Positions 60,460 to 64,000 of a stretch of DNA of 64,000 nt are shown here, one piece after another. Source of the DNA: Clostridiales bacterium (lineage in GTDB: Bacteria; Bacillota; Clostridia; Saccharofermentanales; Saccharofermentanaceae); assembly GCA_017545245.1 (NCBI GenBank), contig JAFWPB010000058.1:37904-101903 (forward strand), given 5' to 3'. Numbering within the stretch: position 1 is the first letter of the stretch; each line of letters opens with the position of its first letter. The notes below the pieces were generated by a model. The model saw only the letters and a program-made list of their open reading frames with translations. It made no database searches and was not told the DNA's origin. The position numbers and the translations under genes are program-made.

Positions 60460-61446
60460 TTACCCCGTCACTTTTAACGCAGAGAAAAAACGATACACAG
60501 CCTTCTTCGATTCAGCATCTGCCTGGGTTTCTACAAGAACGATCGTTGTATCAAACCAGAACCAGTATGCTGCAGTATTATCTTCATAATGAGTCAGGAA
60601 AAATCCCCAGTTATCCTTCTTGTTTTTCTCATGGCTGGTACCACGATTATAGTAGAAATACACATCTGAAAAATATTCATTTGCCATTTGGACAGATGGA
60701 AAAGAGTAATACTGGTAGACGGTCTTCGAATCAGAACTATATGCATAGCAGGTCAAATATGGATCTGCACCCGCCTTACTCTTGTCCGCATCATAACAAT
60801 CTTTATGCGCATCATCGCCTGTATAGCGAAGTGCCATCTTAAACGAATCGACCGTTACTCCTTCAGACGGAATAATGAAGTAGAGATTCTTATCATCGAT
60901 ATCCTTATCGGATATTACAGGAATCTTGCCGTTCTCCAGAATCGTATGCATCTTCAAAAAAAGATCCTGGTAAATCGTCTCTGCAGAAGTAACTACCCAG
61001 TATCCTTCTTCAATTCGGAATTTAATATCAAACTTATATGTCTGATACTTTTCCGGTTCCTGTGCCTGGATTTCTGCAGTAAAACTCTCAAGAGAGCCAT
61101 CTGAAGAAGAAAGAGCACTCTCATAATCCGGAACCAGAAGAATGCATGTACAGGACGCTTTCTTCTCTGATTCTTGAATCGAATCCTTCTCAATCGTATA
61201 AGTAGCCTTCTCCATTACGGCATCAATATACTCGTCTGCAGCAATCTGCTGGATCGAGCTGATATAACCATCACTCAAATCGGTAAGGATACGGACTAAA
61301 CGATACTTTCTTGCCAGCATAACACTAAGGAATTCCTCAGTATGTAATTCACATGCCTTCTTCTTATCATCCCCGCAGGAAGCAAGAGGCAGGATCAGAC
61401 AGATAGCAACAAGAATACTGATGATTCTATTAGCAATGCTTCTCAT
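60460..61446 (-). CDS. Lipoprotein of unknown function, paralog B
   Basis: A 328-residue secreted lipoprotein with lipobox LASC (C24). It shares order and local text with paralog A: EEGYWVVTSAETIYQDLFLK corresponds to the WIVENTSDF segment, VYQYYSFPSVQMANEYFSD to the YYRFPDSNAAKAFF segment, and AAYWFWFDTTIVLVE to ALWYWSGNAVVHAAV. A tandem duplication followed by strong divergence is inferred. Function is unknown. AAAGGAGG precedes the ATG. It is the first gene of the unit ending with the MBL-fold gene. Confidence 0.75.
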   Translation of the reverse strand: MRSIANRIISILVAICLILPLASCGDDKKKACELHTEEFLSVMLARKYRLVRILTDLSDGYISSIQQIAADEYIDAVMEKATYTIEKDSIQESEKKASCTCILLVPDYESALSSSDGSLESFTAEIQAQEPEKYQTYKFDIKFRIEEGYWVVTSAETIYQDLFLKMHTILENGKIPVISDKDIDDKNLYFIIPSEGVTVDSFKMALRYTGDDAHKDCYDADKSKAGADPYLTCYAYSSDSKTVYQYYSFPSVQMANEYFSDVYFYYNRGTSHEKNKKDNWGFFLTHYEDNTAAYWFWFDTTIVLVETQADAESKKAVYRFFSALKVTG

Positions 61447-61506
61447 ATCCTTCCTCCTTTGTTTCTTCTCTTAGACATTATACCCGAAAACAGAAAGAAA
61501 TAAAAA

Positions 61507-61533
61507 AAGAGTTGCTCTTTACGAACAACTCTT
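61507..61533 (-). terminator. tRNA-Leu terminator
   Basis: The stem AAGAGTTG/CAACTCTT with an 11-base loop is followed on the minus strand by TTTTTTTA, immediately after the tRNA 3' end. Confidence 0.85.
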
Positions 61534-61615
61534 GGTGCGGCGAACGGGACTTGAACCCGTATGGTCGCCCACACGCCCCTCAAACGTGCGCGTCTGCCAA
61601 TTCCGCCACCGCCGC
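61533..61615 (-). tRNA. tRNA-Leu (anticodon GAG)
   Basis: The acceptor stem GCGGCGG pairs with TCGCCGC, and CCA is encoded. The D-arm has GGCGGAATTGGCAGACGCG, and the anticodon stem CACGT/GCGTG encloses loop TTGAGGG, giving anticodon GAG for CUU/CUC. A long variable arm (class II) and GGGTTCAAGTCCC T-arm follow. Confidence 0.95.
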
Positions 61616-61716
61616 ATGGCTTAAAGCATGAATCATTATACAGATTGAAGATGGTGATGTCAATAGTCGATTTTGAATCTTGTTTTCGACTTTTTATGAG
61701 TGATCAGACAAATAAA

Positions 61717-61743
61717 AAGGGGCAGTTTTTAAAACTGCCCCTT
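61717..61743 (-). terminator. Terminator of the surface protein gene
   Basis: The stem AAGGGGCAGTTTT/AAACTGCCCCTT is followed on the minus strand by TTTTATTTG, 17 bases after the stop codon. Confidence 0.85.
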
Positions 61744-61760
61744 CGATAAACTTTTTAGGA

Positions 61761-64000
61761 TTACTCTTCGTCTTCCTTCTTCTTTCTGGCTACAACCGTG
61801 ATCGCTGCACTGATAGAAATAGCGATAAATGTCAGACCAGCAAGAACTCTTACTGTATTACCTGTATCACCGGTCTTCGGGATTCTGGACTGACCAAGAA
61901 CGCCTGTCGGTACCGGAGTATCCGTCGGAGGTACCGGGGTCGGTGTCGGCTCAGTAACTTCCTCACCTGGAGTCGGTGTTGGCGAAGGAGTCGACGTTGG
62001 TACCGGAGTCGGTGTAACAGTCGGAGTCGGCTCATTCTCCTCAGGATGCACAGTCGGCGTCGGAATCGGTGTCGCTGTCGGGATCGGAGTTGCCGTCGGC
62101 TTCGGAGTCGGCGTAGGTGTCGAAGTCGGAGTCGGTGTTGGCGTATCCGTCGGCAGAGGAGACTCTGTAGGTACAGGTGTCGGTGTTGGCGTATCTGTCA
62201 AAACCGGAATCTCTGTAGGAGTCGGAGTCGGCGTATCCGTCGGGATTGGAGTAGGTGTCTCTGTCGGAGACGGAATCGGTGTATTCGTTACTGTAGGTGT
62301 CGGAGTACTCGTTACAGTAGGTGTAGGAGTATCAGTCGGTGTCGGGAACGGAGTTGCTGTAGGAACAGGCGTTTCCGTCGGCTTCGGTGTAGGTGTTGGT
62401 GTCTCCGTAGGAGTAGGTGTCGGAGTATCTGTCGGCGGTACCGGTGTAGGTGTCTCCGAAGGAGTTGGTGTAGGTGTTTCTGTCGGAGTAGGTGTTGCCG
62501 GAAGCAGATCATCCTTCATTGTAACTACTGCAGGATTTCCATTCGTAGCTTCTACTACATACTCAACATCGCCAGATACCTGACCGTTCTTGATTACAAA
62601 CTTGATATCGGTTGTGACGTCGTAACCAATCGGAGCAGCATTCTCGATAAGTGTATACGAACCATCCGGGAGATCATTGATCAATGTAGAAGTCTTACCA
62701 GATGTAAACTTAAATCCAGTACCTACGTACTCCTTATCGATAGATGCATTCTCACCAAGTTCAACCTGATTCTCTTCGATTACGATCGGGTTGCCATCTT
62801 CATCGTAACCAACAAGGATAAGCTCTGCACCCTCGAGTTCCTTGGAACCGTCAATATTTGTCTTGCAGATCTTAACGGTTGTCTTGTAAGGAGTCGGTGT
62901 AGGTGTCTCTGTTGGTGTAGGTGTTGCCGGAAGCAGAGCATCCTTCATCGTAACTACTGCCGGATATCCATTCGTAGCGGCAACTACATATTCAACATCG
63001 CCAGAAACCTGGCCGTTCTTGATTTCGAACTTGATATCAGTTGTGACATCGTAACCAATCGGAGCGGCATTCTCAATGAGAGTATACACGCCATCCGGAA
63101 GATCATTGATATTCGTAGAAGTCTTACCAGAAGTAAACTTGATTCCAGTACCAGTATACTCTTTATTAATAAATGCATTCTCACCAAGTTCAACCTGGTT
63201 TTCTTCGATTACGATCGGCTTGCCATCTTCTTCGAAACCAACCAGAATGAGTTCCGCACCTTCGAGTTCCTTGGAACCGTCAATATTCGTCTTGCAGATC
63301 TTAACGGTTGTCTTGTAAGGAGTCGGTGTAGGTGTTGGCGTATCTGACGGTACAGGTGTTTCTGTAGGTGTAACCGAAGGTGTATTAGTAGGTGTCGGCA
63401 ACAATGCATCTTTCATCAAGATGTGAGCAGACTCATTACTATTTGCTTTAACAACATATTCTACAGAACCGGAGACCTCACCATTCTCAATCGTGAAGTA
63501 GATATCCGTGGTCAGATCATAACCTACCGGAGCAGCATTCTCAGAAAGAGTATAGTAACCATCAGGGAGATTCTTTACCAGAGTTGCAGTAGTACCAGAG
63601 AAGAATCTTAATCCGTTTCCTGTATAAGTATTATCAATATATGCCTTAGTACCAAAACGAACATCAGCCTTATTGATCACGATCTCAACACCTGTCTTAT
63701 CAAGACCAGTGAGAGTCATCTGCGCACCATCGAGTTCCTTGGAACCATCAATGTTTGTCTTGCTGATCGCTACATCCGTCTTATACGGTGTAGGTGTGTT
63801 TGTAGGTGTTGGTGTCGGTGTATCTGTCGGCGGCACCGGTGTAGGTGTGTTTGTAGGTGTCGGTGTCGGTGTATCTGTCGGCGGCACCGGTGTAGGTGTG
63901 TTTGTAGGTGTTGGTGTCGGTGTATCTGTCGGCGGCACCGGTGTAGGTGTGTTTGTAGGTGTCGGTGTCGGAGTATCTGTCGGCGGCACCGGTGTAGGTG
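61761..64000 (-). CDS. Sortase-anchored SpaA-repeat surface protein (5' end off window)
   Basis: At least 746 residues; the N-terminus lies beyond the right edge. Three SpaA/prealbumin-like domains (about 63780-63410, 63320-62935, 62890-62510) each contain [10 protein letters not shown], an E-containing ENAAPxGYD motif and VEYVV, as in pilin domains with internal Lys-Asn isopeptide bonds. Thr-Pro-rich linkers separate them, and a Pro-Thr stalk of about 190 residues follows. The C-terminus is a sorting signal: IPKTG (61869-61883), a hydrophobic helix and RKKKEDEE. It is therefore covalently attached to the wall by a sortase, with a variant of LPXTG. No sortase gene is in view. Confidence 0.9.
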   Translation of the reverse strand, partial: PTPVPPTDTPTPTPTNTPTPVPPTDTPTPTPTNTPTPVPPTDTPTPTPTNTPTPVPPTDTPTPTPTNTPTPYKTDVAISKTNIDGSKELDGAQMTLTGLDKTGVEIVINKADVRFGTKAYIDNTYTGNGLRFFSGTTATLVKNLPDGYYTLSENAAPVGYDLTTDIYFTIENGEVSGSVEYVVKANSNESAHILMKDALLPTPTNTPSVTPTETPVPSDTPTPTPTPYKTTVKICKTNIDGSKELEGAELILVGFEEDGKPIVIEENQVELGENAFINKEYTGTGIKFTSGKTSTNINDLPDGVYTLIENAAPIGYDVTTDIKFEIKNGQVSGDVEYVVAATNGYPAVVTMKDALLPATPTPTETPTPTPYKTTVKICKTNIDGSKELEGAELILVGYDEDGNPIVIEENQVELGENASIDKEYVGTGFKFTSGKTSTLINDLPDGSYTLIENAAPIGYDVTTDIKFVIKNGQVSGDVEYVVEATNGNPAVVTMKDDLLPATPTPTETPTPTPSETPTPVPPTDTPTPTPTETPTPTPKPTETPVPTATPFPTPTDTPTPTVTSTPTPTVTNTPIPSPTETPTPIPTDTPTPTPTEIPVLTDTPTPTPVPTESPLPTDTPTPTPTSTPTPTPKPTATPIPTATPIPTPTVHPEENEPTPTVTPTPVPTSTPSPTPTPGEEVTEPTPTPVPPTDTPVPTGVLGQSRIPKTGDTGNTVRVLAGLTFIAISISAAITVVARKKKEDEE
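63790..63993 (-). repeat. Four 51-bp tandem repeats in the surface protein gene
   Basis: Near-identical 51-bp units start at 63790, 63841, 63892 and 63943, and a fifth begins at 63994. Each encodes 17 residues of a Thr/Pro/Asn/Val linker ([17 protein letters not shown]). Units differ at only a few synonymous positions, such as GGTGTT versus GGTGTC, suggesting recent slippage expansion. Confidence 0.9.

Noticed and set aside
63790..64000. Regular repeats at the right edge resembling a CRISPR array.
   Set aside because: The units are contiguous, lack unique spacers and stay in frame as Thr-Pro codons of a surface protein.

Overview
The window looks like chromosomal DNA of an anaerobic, carbohydrate-using member of the Clostridia (Oscillospiraceae, Lachnospiraceae or Saccharofermentans-like). 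The signs are an IspH protein fused to S1 domains, a CdaA-type c-di-AMP synthase, SepF, indolepyruvate:ferredoxin oxidoreductase, strong AGGAGG ribosome binding sites, and surface proteins with Thr-Pro-rich linkers. There are no rRNA operons, phages, insertion sequences or CRISPR arrays. The RNA genes are one tmRNA and one tRNA-Leu.

Layout. 1-3300: an ECF sigma factor with a membrane anti-sigma-like partner, then rpsB-tsf, all on the minus strand. 3365-6460: a PepV-type dipeptidase convergent with an SH3/NlpC-P60 wall hydrolase. 6717-17346: a long, tightly spaced minus-strand housekeeping cluster in transcription order ileS, M50 protease, trpS, scpA, scpB, RpiR regulator, HutP-family protein, cmk, ispH-S1. 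17456-21690: a GH120-like beta-xylosidase, an HD-domain protein, an RluA-type pseudouridine synthase and an rRNA-type methyltransferase, with overlapping ends. 21907-25179: a two-component system and an RluF-like pseudouridine synthase on the plus strand. 25232-31011: GH2 and GH3 glycosidases. 31145-31523: tmRNA. 31602-38093: an EF-Tu-domain-2/SseB protein, a lipoprotein, an amidase-like membrane protein, UDP-galactopyranose mutase and a CdaA-YbbR fusion. 38169-40819: a PHP-nagA-Crp operon. 41053-45898: ilvE, an RDD protein and an operon of an AroB-like protein, an M28-like lipoprotein and an unknown protein. 46024-49197: gltX and glnS. 49388-52507: sepF, the PLP-binding YggS protein and an HlyD-like protein. 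52510-56646: iorA-iorB-ACT protein-PLP lyase. 56749-61446: a sodium:solute symporter, an MBL-fold hydrolase and two paralogous lipoproteins. 61533-64000: tRNA-Leu(GAG) and a sortase-anchored SpaA-repeat surface protein that runs off the right edge.

Two themes stand out. First, several proteins keep the fold of a well-known enzyme but have lost active-site residues: a LacZ-size GH2 protein, an amidase_3 protein, an M28 lipoprotein and an AroB-like protein. The last two share an operon. Second, there are unusual domain joinings: c-di-AMP synthase joined to its YbbR/CdaR-type partner in one chain, and an EF-Tu domain-2-like barrel joined to SseB domains. TrpRS also carries a cysteine pattern resembling the iron-sulfur TrpRS of Thermotoga. 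All family assignments and residue comparisons were made by eye from motifs; no database search was run.
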